Source: Pagrus major
Lineage: Eukaryota > Chordata > Actinopteri > Spariformes > Sparidae
NCBI RefSeq assembly: GCF_040436345.1
Contig: NC_133221.1
Location: 28,379,008 to 28,443,007 of the forward strand
Length of the DNA stretch: 64,000 nt
Direction: 5' to 3'
The position numbers were made by a program, and so were the translations under genes. The notes below the pieces were generated by a model that worked only from the letters and a program-made list of their open reading frames with translations, made no database searches and was not told the DNA's origin. Shown here one piece after another: positions 50,294-61,124 of this stretch (within the stretch, counting starts at the first letter, position 1; each line of letters opens with the position of its first letter).

Positions 50294-50297
<4 letters not shown>
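48846..50297. mobile_element. non-coding element with a 15-bp motif array (novel MITE candidate)
   Basis: Ends 'tatatgggttgttgaca' (48846-48862) and its exact inverse (50281-50297) delimit 1452 bp of AT-rich DNA without a coding frame. Both ends lie in TA microsatellites. Inside are ten copies of GTCCTNNRGTGTGAC (separate entry). The element is probably a non-autonomous DNA transposon, but the family is unknown to me; the ends alone do not identify it. Confidence 0.55.
49037..50115. repeat. ten interspersed copies of a 15-bp motif
   Basis: Consensus GTCCTNNRGTGTGAC. Plus-orientation copies start at 49037, 49180, 49381, 49536, 49557, 49743 and 49763; minus-orientation copies start at 49582, 49603 and 50101. 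Each has 0-1 mismatches outside the two free positions. Spacing in the dense part is 20-25 bp, about two helical turns. The four copies at 49536-49617 form a dyad (two forward, two reverse) centred at 49576.5, within 5 bp of the midpoint of the whole element. The motif itself has GTC/GAC palindromic edges. It looks like an array of protein-binding sites. Confidence 0.8.

Positions 50298-50385
<88 letters not shown>
50298..50385. repeat. long (TA)n microsatellite
   Basis: About 88 bp of uninterrupted TA. It adjoins the right end of the motif-array element. The 'YIYIYI' frame across it is an artefact. Confidence 0.95.
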
Positions 50386-50388
<3 letters not shown>

Positions 50389-50630
50389 GTTTTGGAATGT
50401 CTTGGTTGCTTAGTAACTCTATCTAGCTTACCATCTGTACATATCACACAAACTCACAGCTGGGTGCTGGGTCCAAATGCTGAAGAAACCATCACCAAAA
50501 CAAAAAACTTGCCATGTTGTTTTGCCTGTGACTACTATAACTCTATGCACAGACATTAAATGTTCAGTGTGTAGCCAGAGCATAAGGGATCAAACACAGA
50601 AGACATTTTTAAGTTTCAGGTGATTACGCT

Positions 50631-50842
50631 AAAACAAATCTAAAATGTAAACCAAAACATCGACCTAATTTGACCCAGAACGACCCAATTGTGCTTTTCT
50701 TGCTATGACAAGTGAAAATAACTCTTGTAACTCTTAGCTAGCCAATTAGGCTAATGACCTGTCAATATAACATCAAAGGCAACACACAAGCTATAAAACA
50801 TACTCAGTAGTCCAGCTCTCTCTCTCTCTCTCTCTCTCTCTC
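50631..50842. repeat. right copy of the direct segmental duplication
   Basis: Same orientation as 46904-47187 and lacking about 50 bp present there. It ends in a CT microsatellite, then unique sequence ('aaatcctacacacag'). The two copies bracket the Tc1 and motif-array elements. Confidence 0.85.
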
Positions 50843-51008
50843 TAAATCCTACACACAGAACTTCACTGATTACAGATTCTCCACTGCTCAGGTACCTAAA
50901 ATTATTCCTGTCAGATTTATTGGCATTCAAGTTAATATTCTTCTACTACAGTTCTCTCTTTCTCTTTGAGTCATCAAAACGCACACATTTTTCTTCAGTA
51001 AACACATC

Positions 51009-51014
51009 TTTATT
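51009..51014 (-). terminator. krt8: poly(A) signal of krt8
   Basis: TTTATT on the plus strand (AATAAA on the minus strand), about 565 bp beyond the krt8 stop codon. Confidence 0.55.
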
Positions 51015-51576
51015 TGGTTCGGTAGCAAAAACAGCACCTCAGGACAACAGTTTGACGTGGGCAGTCTCCTAAGGGGTCAAACAGTTTCAGTTACACGCAC
51101 AGGGAAGACATGCACTACCTACTGTAGCAGGCAATTTTAAGACATTAGTTGACCAACAACGCTGAACCACTGTTTCAGTACATTCACATTCCTTTGACAA
51201 AACCACTGTCCATTCTATGCAACCCCATTTTGAAGGAAACAGCCTTTCCTGTATGAAATAGCTGTACTTTTCAAGGGAGTGTTATACATATTTTTTCTTC
51301 AAAGTTGCAATTTGCCCAGTTTTTATCTCACTTTGTGAGACAAAACTATTTTTTAGTACTGAGTCAGACATCAGACATACAAAATAAACTCTTTGGTCCC
51401 TTTCAGATCTTTGGTAGTGTTAGGATCATTTATTGCTTCATGAAAAACATCATTAGGCTCTATTAAAGAGTGGCGGAAAGCGTTTTTACGATAGTTGGGG
51501 GGGTGAAATGTAAGTATAAAACTACCAGAGAGGCAGAGGAGATAGCAGACAGGTAGCTACACCTCTAAACTACAGC

Positions 51577-54500
51577 TCAATCCTCAATGACCTCAGAGGA
51601 CTCAGACACCACTCTGCCGTCCTTGGTCTCAATCATCTTGATAACGACGTTCTTCTTGCTCTGGGTGGTGGTGGTGTAGCCGCTGGAACTGCCTCCGCTG
51701 AAGCCGCCCAATCCACTGCTATATCCGCTGCCGCTGCCATATGCACTGCCGCCGCCATATCCGCTGCCGCTGCCATATCCGCTGCCGCTGCCATATCCGC
51801 TGCCACTGCCATATCCGCTGCTGTAGCCGCTGGAGTAGTTGTAGTTGGCCTTCATGCTGTCCACGGGGAAACCGCCGTAGCTTGCTGTTGAGAGCAGGGA
51901 GGTAGGAAAACAGTTAAACTTGGAATATTGTGGAATCTGTTAAAACTCAAGAATGTAACAAAAAACAACCACTGAAGACTGTTCAAAGACAATAAAGGCG
52001 AGATTGACGAAGATGACTTACTGCTCTGTTGGGAGATGTTGATAGCTTTGATGCCGGTTGCCAGCCTGTCCTCCTCTCCCTCCAGCAGTTTCCTGTATGT
52101 GGCGATCTCAATGTCCAGAGCCAGCTTGACGTTCATCAGGTCCTGGTATTCTCTGATCTGGCGGGCCATGTCCTGTTTGGCTCTCTGCAGGGCCTCTTCC
52201 AGGTCTCTGATGCGAGCCTTGGCGTCCTTCACTGCCATCTCACCCCGCTCCTCAGCCTCAGCGATCTGGGCCTCCAGGTTGGCACGCTGAGGAGGAGATA
52301 AAAAAAAAAAATAAGGCTTTGTCCACTATCCTGATTGTTAAACGACACTAAAAATGGCTCAAGAGACCATGGTGCCAAAACACTTTTTCCTTACCTGTCC
52401 CTTGACGGAATCAATCTCTGATGTCAGTCTCTGGATCATGCGGTTCAGATCTGCAATCTCTGTCTTGGTTGCTCTCAGATCGTCTCCGTATCTGGTGGCG
52501 GATGTCTGCATCTCTTCATACTAAACAAACAACAGCAAAACAACATGACAAACTGGCAAACATACTGATGAGAGCACTGTATTCACTGTTTCTAATGTCT
52601 TCCCAATTAACCTGAACATAAGAAAAATTTGAAAGGAGTTCTCCATCACCTTGGTCTTGTACCATGTCTCTGCCTCGGCACGGCTTCGGTTGGCAATGTC
52701 TTCATACTGAGCCTTGACTTCGGCCACAATGGAGTCCATGTCCAGGTTGCGGCTGTTATCCATCTCAACAATGACTGAAGTGTCCTTGATCTGGCTCTGG
52801 AGTTCACGAAGTTCCTGAAGAAGTACAAAAAATGATTAGAGAGATTATTCAACCACACCTCATTGAGAAAACCAATCTAGCTGATTCAGGGATGGTACAA
52901 GAAGTGAGTCAAGATGCGAAACAGATGCTGAGAAAATGTGGGTTGGACCACAAACATCTGGAGTATGATATAACTGGATCGATAAATAAGGAGTAATGCT
53001 GATGAAAGCAGCAAGCAGTTTGAAGGTTGGCAGTTTCAAAGCCAGGAGAGGAATTAGGAAACAAACAGCCCCGTTTTGTGCCGTACCTCCTCGTAGATCG
53101 ACCTGAGGAAGTTGATCTCGTCTGTCAGACTCTCCAGCTTGGCCTCCAGCTCGACCTTGTTCATGTAGGCCTCATCGACATCCTGCAACCAACACAGATA
53201 GTTGTTAGAATGAGCTATCACAAGGAACTGAAATGGTCTTCATGGGATAATAAATTGCAGCTCGAAGACGAAGAAGTTGAGCAAAAACGATGATGCTGAC
53301 CTTCTTGATGAGGACAAAGTCGTTCTCACACTCTGTGCGCTTGTTGATCTCATCTTCATACCTGAGAGGAAAAAAATAGTTCACAGTTAGAAGAGTCTCA
53401 TCTCAGTCTGAAATATCATATGATAATTCAACACTAGGAGGCGCAAGTAGTCCATCCCTAACGCCTGAACCCCGGTGGGACATTTGCCTCACAGAGTTTC
53501 TGTTGACTCAGAGCCAAGCTTTAGGTGTTACTGATATTTCTCCCTTGGGACTCAGCTGATATGCTCCATTTGACTGTGGATAACTGACACATGTGCGGCA
53601 CTATAGAACCTGTATTTGATAGGGATACGTGTGTGTCAGCATGGGCGCATCCATGCTGAAGTGTATTCATGCATCCATGCAAAAATGATTTAAACCTTTA
53701 GTCATATGTAATGAACATGCTTTCTAAGTGTTGTAATTCCCAGGAGTTTTTATGACGCAAGACAATGGACAGATGTAGGGAGTAGTCCACAGAAAGATTA
53801 ACTCAGTGTTCTCCTGAACTCTTTGACACTGAACAAATCCAGCTGTATTTTATTATTCTTTACTATTCGTATGAACAGTTTCTTTGTGTTTTGAAAACTG
53901 TCCAGTTCATCCTAGATGTAAAAGATGAATCCTTGATCATTCAATGGTTCTTTACGGTTCATTTTTAGCCCCCCTTGCCCCTCCACACTCACTTGTTCTT
54001 GAAGTCCTCCACCAGGCCCTGCATGTTGTGCAGGTCGGCCTCCAGCTTCATCTTGTCGTTGCCCAGGCTGTCCAACTGTCTGCGCAGGTTGGCGATGTAG
54101 GCCTCGAACATTGCGTCAATGTTGGAGCGGGTTGTGGTCTGTCCCTGCAGCAGGTTCCACTTGGTCTCAAGCATTTTGTTCTGCTGCTCCAGGAAGCGGA
54201 CCTGAAAAGAAAAATTAGGGTTGTTTATCAGGGTTATTATCAAGCAACCAATCAAAAAGCGTCAAGAATCAGACTTACATGCTTGTTTAGGGTTAGGGTT
54301 GTAATGAAATTTGGTTTGAATCAATTATGTAACTCTGCTCTGCCCTGACATCGCCTAATAATCAATCATCAGGTCCAACCTAGCCACGGCTCCTTCTCTT
54401 TGTTGTTCTTATCTATCTTTGGACATTGTAAGCTGCTGTTGGCCATGTTTCCAGAGTGGCTGTGCTTTTCCAAAGGAAGGCCTGACGTACGTGCATCCTG

Positions 54501-56172
54501 ACAGGAGGTAGAAGGGGAGTGAGAACAGTACGAGGTTGGAAAAAGCCGGTGATGGAGGAATGGAGCTAGTTAACCCCTTCTCCTGCCTGTCTTCCTGTTT
54601 TTGTACGGCGAGGTTCGCAGCCATAGAGAGATGGGGGTGAGGCAAAGCTGCTTCCCAAGACAGATGCAGAAAGGTAAATATTTAACTGTGTTCTAGATGT
54701 GATGAGGGAGGACAAGGGAGTAGAGAGTCAGGGGGGTGATGGTGGGGGCAGTTTGCATATTTGTGAACAATAAAGGCAAAGTAGCGACTCGTTGGACCTT
54801 TGCACTCTACAGAGGATCTCTCAACAATAACCTCCTATGGTCCTCATCTGAACTGGAGTAAACACAGATAGTAAAGTGCCTCCAATTGAAACGCAAGATA
54901 ACTGCAAGATAACAGTGGAAGTTTATCTGGTTTGTCTTGAAGCATGCAAAATGCACTTTATCTACTTTTGATCATTGCGCCTGGACAAGGAGAGTTGATA
55001 TGTAGCCAGTCAGCTGCCGTTGACGAGAACATGAAACCTTGAAGCCTTTTTAAATATTAACCCACTGCTGAGGCCTCAGAGGACACACACACTACTGACT
55101 CTTGCATAAATGCTGGACTTAGAGGCTGATTTGAATGATGAAAAGTCGTCAAAGTTATTCATACTCCCAGTGGACACTCCTTTTAAAATGTCTCACTGTG
55201 AAAGACGCTATTAAGGTAACAATGCCACTCAGTACTGACTGTGTGTGTGTCTGGGAGGGGTGGGGGCCACCACGGCAGCAGAAAGAGCCACACCCCAGTT
55301 GAGGGAGGGACCATTCCCAAGGTAACTCTTATCACAAGCCCTGAGCTCTGCCCTGACACACCCTTTGCTTTCTCTCTCTCTCTTTCTTTGTCTCTGTCAG
55401 TCTCTCCTGTCGGCAAGTCTGTTTTTCATCACTATAAAAGGGCAGCCAGAGCCAAAAGATGGTGTTTGAGCTGCAGCACATTCATTTTTTCTACCCTGAA
55501 TGTGGGAGGTGGCGACAGCAGAGGGGGGAATAAATCAACTTTTGAGAGCAGATATCAGCGTTACAGGACATGTGGCAAACATATGGATATCTGTTTCAAA
55601 TATTGCATAACAATGTCACAACACTGTAGAGGAACGCTCAGCTTTTTGCCCCACTATGACTTAACTTTCCACCCACCTAAAGCAGTTTCTGTGTGTTTGA
55701 AGACAAGAACAAGGCAATGTTTGACACGCATCGGTGTCTGCTCTCTTTTACAAGTTCTTACCTTGTCAATGAAGGAAGCAAAGCGGTTGTTGAGGGTCTT
55801 GATCTGCTCCTTCTCCTGGGTGCGGACAGCCTGGATGGTGGGGTCGATCTCGAGGTTCAGGGGGGCCAGCAGGCTCCTGTTCACAGTCACAGCAGTGATG
55901 GGGGCCTGAGACATCATGCCGCCACCCATGCCGCCACTCATGCCCATACCCATGCCCATGCCCATGCCTCCACCACTCATGCTTGAGCCCAGGCCATAGG
56001 AAGACGAGCTGGTGATGCCTCCTCCATAGCCTCTGTTGCCTCCTGCGAAGGAGCTCTTGACACTGTAGCTCCTGCGGGCATTAATACCTGGTCCAGCGTA
56101 GGAGTTGCTGCTGAAGCTCCTTGGTGCAGAAGAGCTCTTCACACTGTAAGTGGTGCGATTGTAAGATGACAT
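51577..56172 (-). CDS. krt8: type II keratin 8 (krt8-like), 8 exons
   Basis: Simple-epithelial basic keratin, normally paired with type I keratin 18-like proteins. Exons in coding order: 55762-56172, 53993-54201, 53301-53361, 53087-53182, 52650-52814, 52395-52520, 52022-52286, 51577-51884, giving 1641 nt and 546 aa. The head (about 1-118) is Ser/Tyr/Gly-rich with a (GM)n stretch. The rod (about 119-430) starts [19 protein letters not shown] and ends [20 protein letters not shown]. The tail has GYGSGS repeats and ends [20 protein letters not shown]..., the terminus I recall for fish K8. Internal exons 2-6 (209, 61, 96, 165, 126 nt) are identical in size and phase to the krt5-like neighbour, so the genes are tandem paralogues. 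Exon 7 (265 nt) runs uninterrupted past the point where the neighbour has its intron 7. The krt8 name is from remembered similarity and could be a co-paralogue. Confidence 0.92.
55433..55440 (+). promoter_or_regulatory. isolated TATA box antisense inside krt8 intron 1
   Basis: TATAAAAG in 'cactataaaagggcagccagagcc', preceded by a pyrimidine-rich stretch, on the strand opposite to krt8. The context resembles an RNA polymerase II core promoter, but no exon of a gene on that strand was found downstream. Confidence 0.3.
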
Positions 56173-56247
56173 TCTGAAATCTGGATTAGTTTCTTTCTCT
56201 TGGATGAATGAAGTCTGGGAAGGTCAGACCAAATGGCTTGGTTGGCA

Positions 56248-56274
56248 AGGCAGGCAGGCAGGCAGGCAGGCAGG
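56248..56274. repeat. (GGCA)n tetranucleotide repeat in the krt8 5' flank
   Basis: About six GGCA units, 75-100 bp upstream of the krt8 start codon, probably within or near the 5' UTR or core promoter. Confidence 0.9.
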
Positions 56275-56328
56275 CCAGCAGAGGGGAGAGACCAGAGTGG
56301 ATAGAAAGGAGAAGAAACTACGAAGGAG

Positions 56329-56336
56329 TTTTAAAG
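56329..56336 (-). promoter_or_regulatory. krt8: possible TATA-like box of krt8
   Basis: The minus strand reads CTTTAAAA about 160 bp upstream of the ATG. It is the only AT-rich core-promoter-like word in an otherwise GC-rich flank. Inference from position only. Confidence 0.3.
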
Positions 56337-56557
56337 CCTGTGGCTGTGGGAGGGGAATGTGGTGAGCTGCCATTGGCTGCAGGTCTGGGTGAGAGAGGGA
56401 GGCAGGGCTGTAACATTACACTTGTATGACACATAGGGCAGTCATTCAAAACCATTACCTGGTCTTTCTACAAGATTCTCTGTGTTGTTAGAGAAAACCT
56501 GGTCTTTAGAGAGGATTGTGGAGTGGTTGTATTTCTCTGCTCTCTCCTCTCCATGTG

Positions 56558-56560
<3 letters not shown>

Positions 56561-56602
<42 letters not shown>
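56561..56602. repeat. (GT)21 microsatellite
   Basis: Uninterrupted GT run upstream of krt8. Confidence 0.95.
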
Positions 56603-56604
<2 letters not shown>

Positions 56605-56725
56605 AGGTAGAAGTAATTAAACACACCACAGCTGATTCAACATGTCGGAGGTCTGGTCAAATTTAACAGATAATCACTTGTATGCTGCAGCAGCTGCAGT
56701 ATGTATCAGAGAAAGTGTAGTGTAG

Positions 56726-56759
56726 TGTGTGTGTGTGTGTGTGTGCGTGTGTGTGTGTG
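56726..56759. repeat. (GT)n microsatellite, interrupted
   Basis: A GT run with one GC interruption, 125 bp from the previous one. Confidence 0.9.
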
Positions 56760-57009
56760 CTGGGGTCGATCACTTGGTGGGTGGTTGATTAGAAGTTCAC
56801 TGTTTGGACTAAAATGCTAAGAGATATTACACCAACGTCACTAGATCCATGTAGTCCATAGATCAGCTACAGCTACAAGCTCCTTCAGCTGCTTTACATA
56901 TTGAAATACACAGGAAGTTATGACATAACACAGCATAAAACTACAACTGGTGATGAACAAAACTAGTAAGAAGTAGAGGTGGAAGTGGAGCTTAGAGGTG
57001 TTGGTAGGT

Positions 57010-57190
57010 AGATTTTTTTTAAAACTTTTCTCCCTCTTTCCAGGCTTTATGTTAAGCAGCTAATTGCTAGCTGGCTTGAGCTTCGTAGTTTATTGGCCAC
57101 ATACAAGAGTGGGACTCATATTTTCATCTGACTCTCCGCAAGAAAGCAAATAAGCTTATTTCCAAAAATGTTGAACTGTTTCTTTAACTC
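57010..57190. repeat. fragment of the repeat seen at 8200-8400
   Basis: Shares 'tttatgttaagc.gctaa' and 'ccgcaagaaagcaaataagcttatttccaaaaatgttgaactgtttctttaa' words with the right half of the mapk13 intron 5 repeat. Confidence 0.45.
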
Positions 57191-57759
57191 CCATCACTCA
57201 TCATATACTGCATTGAGGGTAAAGGATGGGTGCATCTTGAATAGTGTTAGCGTGCACCATCAAACTCAGTTGTGAAAGTCACTCAGTCAACATGTATATA
57301 TAATTATTATTATGTTATTAAAGCAACATTATGTTTTTGTTTTCAGAATCATGTTGATGGTACAGTGTCTTGTAACAGGGTGAATAGTGTCTCTGTCTCA
57401 GCCACTCTGCCCTCCTATCACTTGCTTCTGCACTGTGTAACTTCAGTGAGGGGGTAGGATCACAACGTTACATGTTTACTTCAACACATAACACTGTTAT
57501 GATGTTGTGAGTTTTGTTTGTAGTTAGCACCTACATTACATCTGAATTGTTACAGACCTGGGATTTGTATTTACAACAGTGGTTTTGCACTCAGAAACTG
57601 TGGGGGGGCGCCAAACTGCACAAAATGCCAATTTCTACATAATGTTGCTTTTATTATTATTAATATAACAGCATTTATTAAGGTGTAAGAAATAGCCAGA
57701 ATTCGAAGGTAGCTCCAATACAAGAGAGGGCAGCATAACTGGTAACTGCTGCTTGTTAT

Positions 57760-58050
57760 ACTTAGCAATTAGCTCAGTTAGCTGTGGAGCTAAGTGACCC
57801 TATAGCTGACCGGTGGTTACCCGAGCCGAGACAGGGATCAAGCGGGGAGTTACCACCGGCAACTGGGCTCAGCTCAACCGGGCCTCCGTGGGGCTAGCTG
57901 GTGAGCATGCTAACTTCAGAAGACATATCTGCAGCACAGTATAGAGACATGTTTGACATAATGTCAACACTGTTATTTCTTCAGAGTCTGTAGATGATGT
58001 TAGTTCAATTTTTTTGGATCATTTTTTACGATTTTAACTAAAATACTGAC
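57760..58050. repeat. dispersed repeat shared with 33300-33570
   Basis: Contains 'gggctagctggtgagcatgctaac...aacactgttatttcttcagagtctgtagatgatgttag', collinear with the earlier copy. Confidence 0.4.
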
Positions 58051-58602
58051 CATATCCAACAACTTGCTCCTTTAATCAGAAGTACAACCATTACCAAAGC
58101 AATATCGTACACAAGAGGAGGAGTGTTCACAGTTTTGGATGCTCAAGGGCTCAAAATTCCTTAGCTGCTGCCAGCTGTATGCAACCCCCAAGCGTTGTTC
58201 TGACTATAAGACATACCACATGTACTGTTTTGTATGCTTGTATCTGCAAACCAGGTGAACTGCACTAACCAGCTGGCCCTAATTACTGTCAAACAAGAAT
58301 AACGTTAGGCTAGTCCATTCTGCCTCAGGCTTTTAAAAACAATGAACGCAAGTGTCAAGTTCATTAATGCTAATATACAACTATGCTCTGTAACAGCTTT
58401 TTCCTGAACTCTGCTGAACTCTTAGTGACAATTGTTGTTTATTCTGGATACCTTGTTTCCTCAAAATATTTGCACTACCTAACCCAACAATGTCACTTTC
58501 AATAATTTGTACTTTCAATATGTTTCTGTTTTTGATATTTATTATTCTTATTATGGTATTTTTTTTATATATACTTCATATTTTAATTCTATGCTGAACC
58601 TC

Positions 58603-58676
58603 TGAAACAAAATTTCGTTCCGTGTTCACTTGTCACTCACTGAATGACGATAAAGTCTGTCTAAGTCTAAGTCTAA
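58603..58676 (+). repeat. LINE/SINE 3'-tail fragment
   Basis: 'aaatttcgttccgtgttcacttg...actgaatgacgataaagtctgtctaagtctaagtc' is the same tail as at 4218-4300, in opposite orientation, ending in short repeats typical of a LINE-type 3' end. Confidence 0.55.
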
Positions 58677-58679
58677 TTC

Positions 58680-61120
58680 TGCTTGTGTGTGTCCATCTGT
58701 CTACCTGACATGCGTTGTGATGCATTATTATTGTCAATAATATTAACAATATTATTGTCCTATCATTCCTGCGAATATACTGCACCTTAACAATGTTTCT
58801 CACCAGGATGAAACTATACAATGGTGGCTCAACCTTCAACTGTCCTTCCACCAATCCCAGCCCTGCCTTCCTCTCCTCCCTCATTCATTTCCTCCTCCAG
58901 TCCCTCACCACGATGAGTCATCAGCCTTGGCATTACCAATCCAACCCCTTCCACCATACCCTCTATCCTCCATCTTCTCTAACCGTCTTATTTTCCCGCC
59001 AGTGGCTCTTGGCCTCATTATCACCATGGAAACATACGGAAATTAAACACACGCCCATCTTCTTTCAGCCTAAATGGATGCCAGCTCTAGAGCAGGGCAT
59101 TTGCGACTGCAGTGCGCAAAGTAGCGAGGCACAGAGGGACTGACTCAGTCATCCTAAAAAAGAACATGTGGCAATATCGATGTGATGGTGTGAATGTAAG
59201 TTTGAGCTTTCGCCACATAAAAAAACTCCTGTATAAAGAGTGCCAGAGGGAATTTCCTCTTTGTGAAATTCACATGACTGCAGTGAAATCACAGTGATCA
59301 TATATTATCAGCAGGTTTTGAATCATGTGGGATGTTGATTCAAAAACCCCATAGCAACAAGAAGAGATCTCTCTCATAGCGCTTGGATGTGTAATTGAAT
59401 TTCAGCCATTCCACAATGAATTATGAAACTTGTTTTGGGTCATCGTATGACTCTCATTACTCTGACTAAGCGACTCTTAGAAGTCTAATAAAGTTCTGCA
59501 TTCCTGTTTGTAGTATGAACCATTTTCTTTCAGGGGCCATATCAAACTTATAAAAGTAGCATTCTGGACTTAAAACAAAGGTTGTTAAGTTATTTGTAGA
59601 AAATCTAAAATGACATGCCTGTTCACTCACTGCTCATGAGTCTTCCGCAAGGCTATGGATGTATTGCTAAAGCTATTAGCAAACAAGTGACACAAGAATG
59701 GAAGAGAAAGTGCAGCCAAAGTTTCCCAATACTAACACGCTAATTATACCTGTTTTTTACTGGAGATATTGAGATATTCATTCAATGTTGATTTTCAATG
59801 TCTTATTCTTCACCCAATTCTTTTTTTACACATAGGTGAGCTCATTACAACATTATTCATTGTAATTCTTAGACCTTTGATAAACAGATGGTTTCAACAT
59901 TGCTCTTAAGTCAAGAAACCATCACACCTGTGACACCCATAAAACATTTGATTTGTCTTATTGCTATTTGTGTGGACGGGAAATAAATGTACTGTATATG
60001 TAAAATGAATCCAGCCGTCACTCAACACTCAACAAAAACAAAACTTGTCTCACACCTGTAATTTCTTTGTCTGGTTCACACACCTTCTTGTGAAACTGCA
60101 AATCATATATGGACTCATTACTTGAGTAACACTAGAATTGCGTGCAATAATAACAACAACACGTCTGCAGCTGTGAATAGGTCAACTGAGTCTGCTAGTG
60201 TCTTATATAGAGTTTCAGTCGCTGGTTGTGCAAAGGGTATTATCACCGGTCGACGCCTGCCATTCATTCTATTGACTCAATCAATGTTAATAAGGCTTTC
60301 ATCAGGACCAGAGACATGCTTGAAGTGATTGTCGCCTCCTGTCATTGCATCGTCAATAGATGTGAGGTGGATACTGTAGGCCATCTAATCACAAGCTAAG
60401 CAGGAAGCTGATATTTCTTGTTTGACTGAGCGGTGGCTGTGAACAGGATTTTACAGCAGGATAAATGAGTGTCAACACTGACGGACCTTTACACTGTGTG
60501 TGCTATAACCCTCTATAAACATTTCAGAGGACCTATCACCGTCAGCTCTGCATAAAGCTGTCACAAGGTGTGTCTGAGTGTGTCACAGCTACTGTAGTGT
60601 GTGTGTGGGCAGGGTTTGATGGGTGTAACTCACCCCTGTCCTCCAGTTGACCATTAGACATACACATGGTGTTGCTCATGTTAACTGTCACAGAAAAAAC
60701 GAGTCCATCCTGCAGATTTGCAGGGTGGACACGTCGTGAGCCATCACTGAAACGTGTCATCATCATGAACTGTGTTGGGAGTCTCTTGACACAGGCTGTA
60801 GTTTTAATGCAGAGTGTCCTTAGGTAACAATCACTCAAAGCTGTCCAGCAGCCCTTCCTGGCAGGATACACTATAATGCCCTCAGCACTGAACAACCCTT
60901 TTTGTTTAAAGGCCCCATTGTTTCTATCATTAAGTACACCCTCCCTCTCACACTGAACAGGCCTGTTTTACTTCACTTTCCTCTGGAACAGTAGCTTTTG
61001 TGGGACTTTATTAATAAATACTTGCAAAACAGCTCTTTGAAATCATGTAAATGGGAAATAATGGTGAAATAATACAAGTTTCATGTCAGCAGGAAAGCGG
61101 TGAACCCTGCCATGTAAAAA
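58680..61120. other. intergenic, no gene seen
   Basis: Only short frames without recognisable domains. A repeat copy near 59620-59750 matches 38980-39150. Confidence 0.4.
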
Positions 61121-61124
61121 TCTG

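Noticed and set aside
50122..50559. 145-aa plus-strand open frame containing a long YIYIYI run
   Set aside because: The frame is kept open by the TA microsatellite. The rest shows no domain and overlaps the end of a non-coding element.
55241..55909. 222-aa plus-strand open frame with an upstream TATA box
   Set aside because: It overlaps krt8 exon 1 in antisense, begins in a low-complexity LSLSLS tract and has no recognisable domain. The TATA box is kept only as a low-confidence signal.
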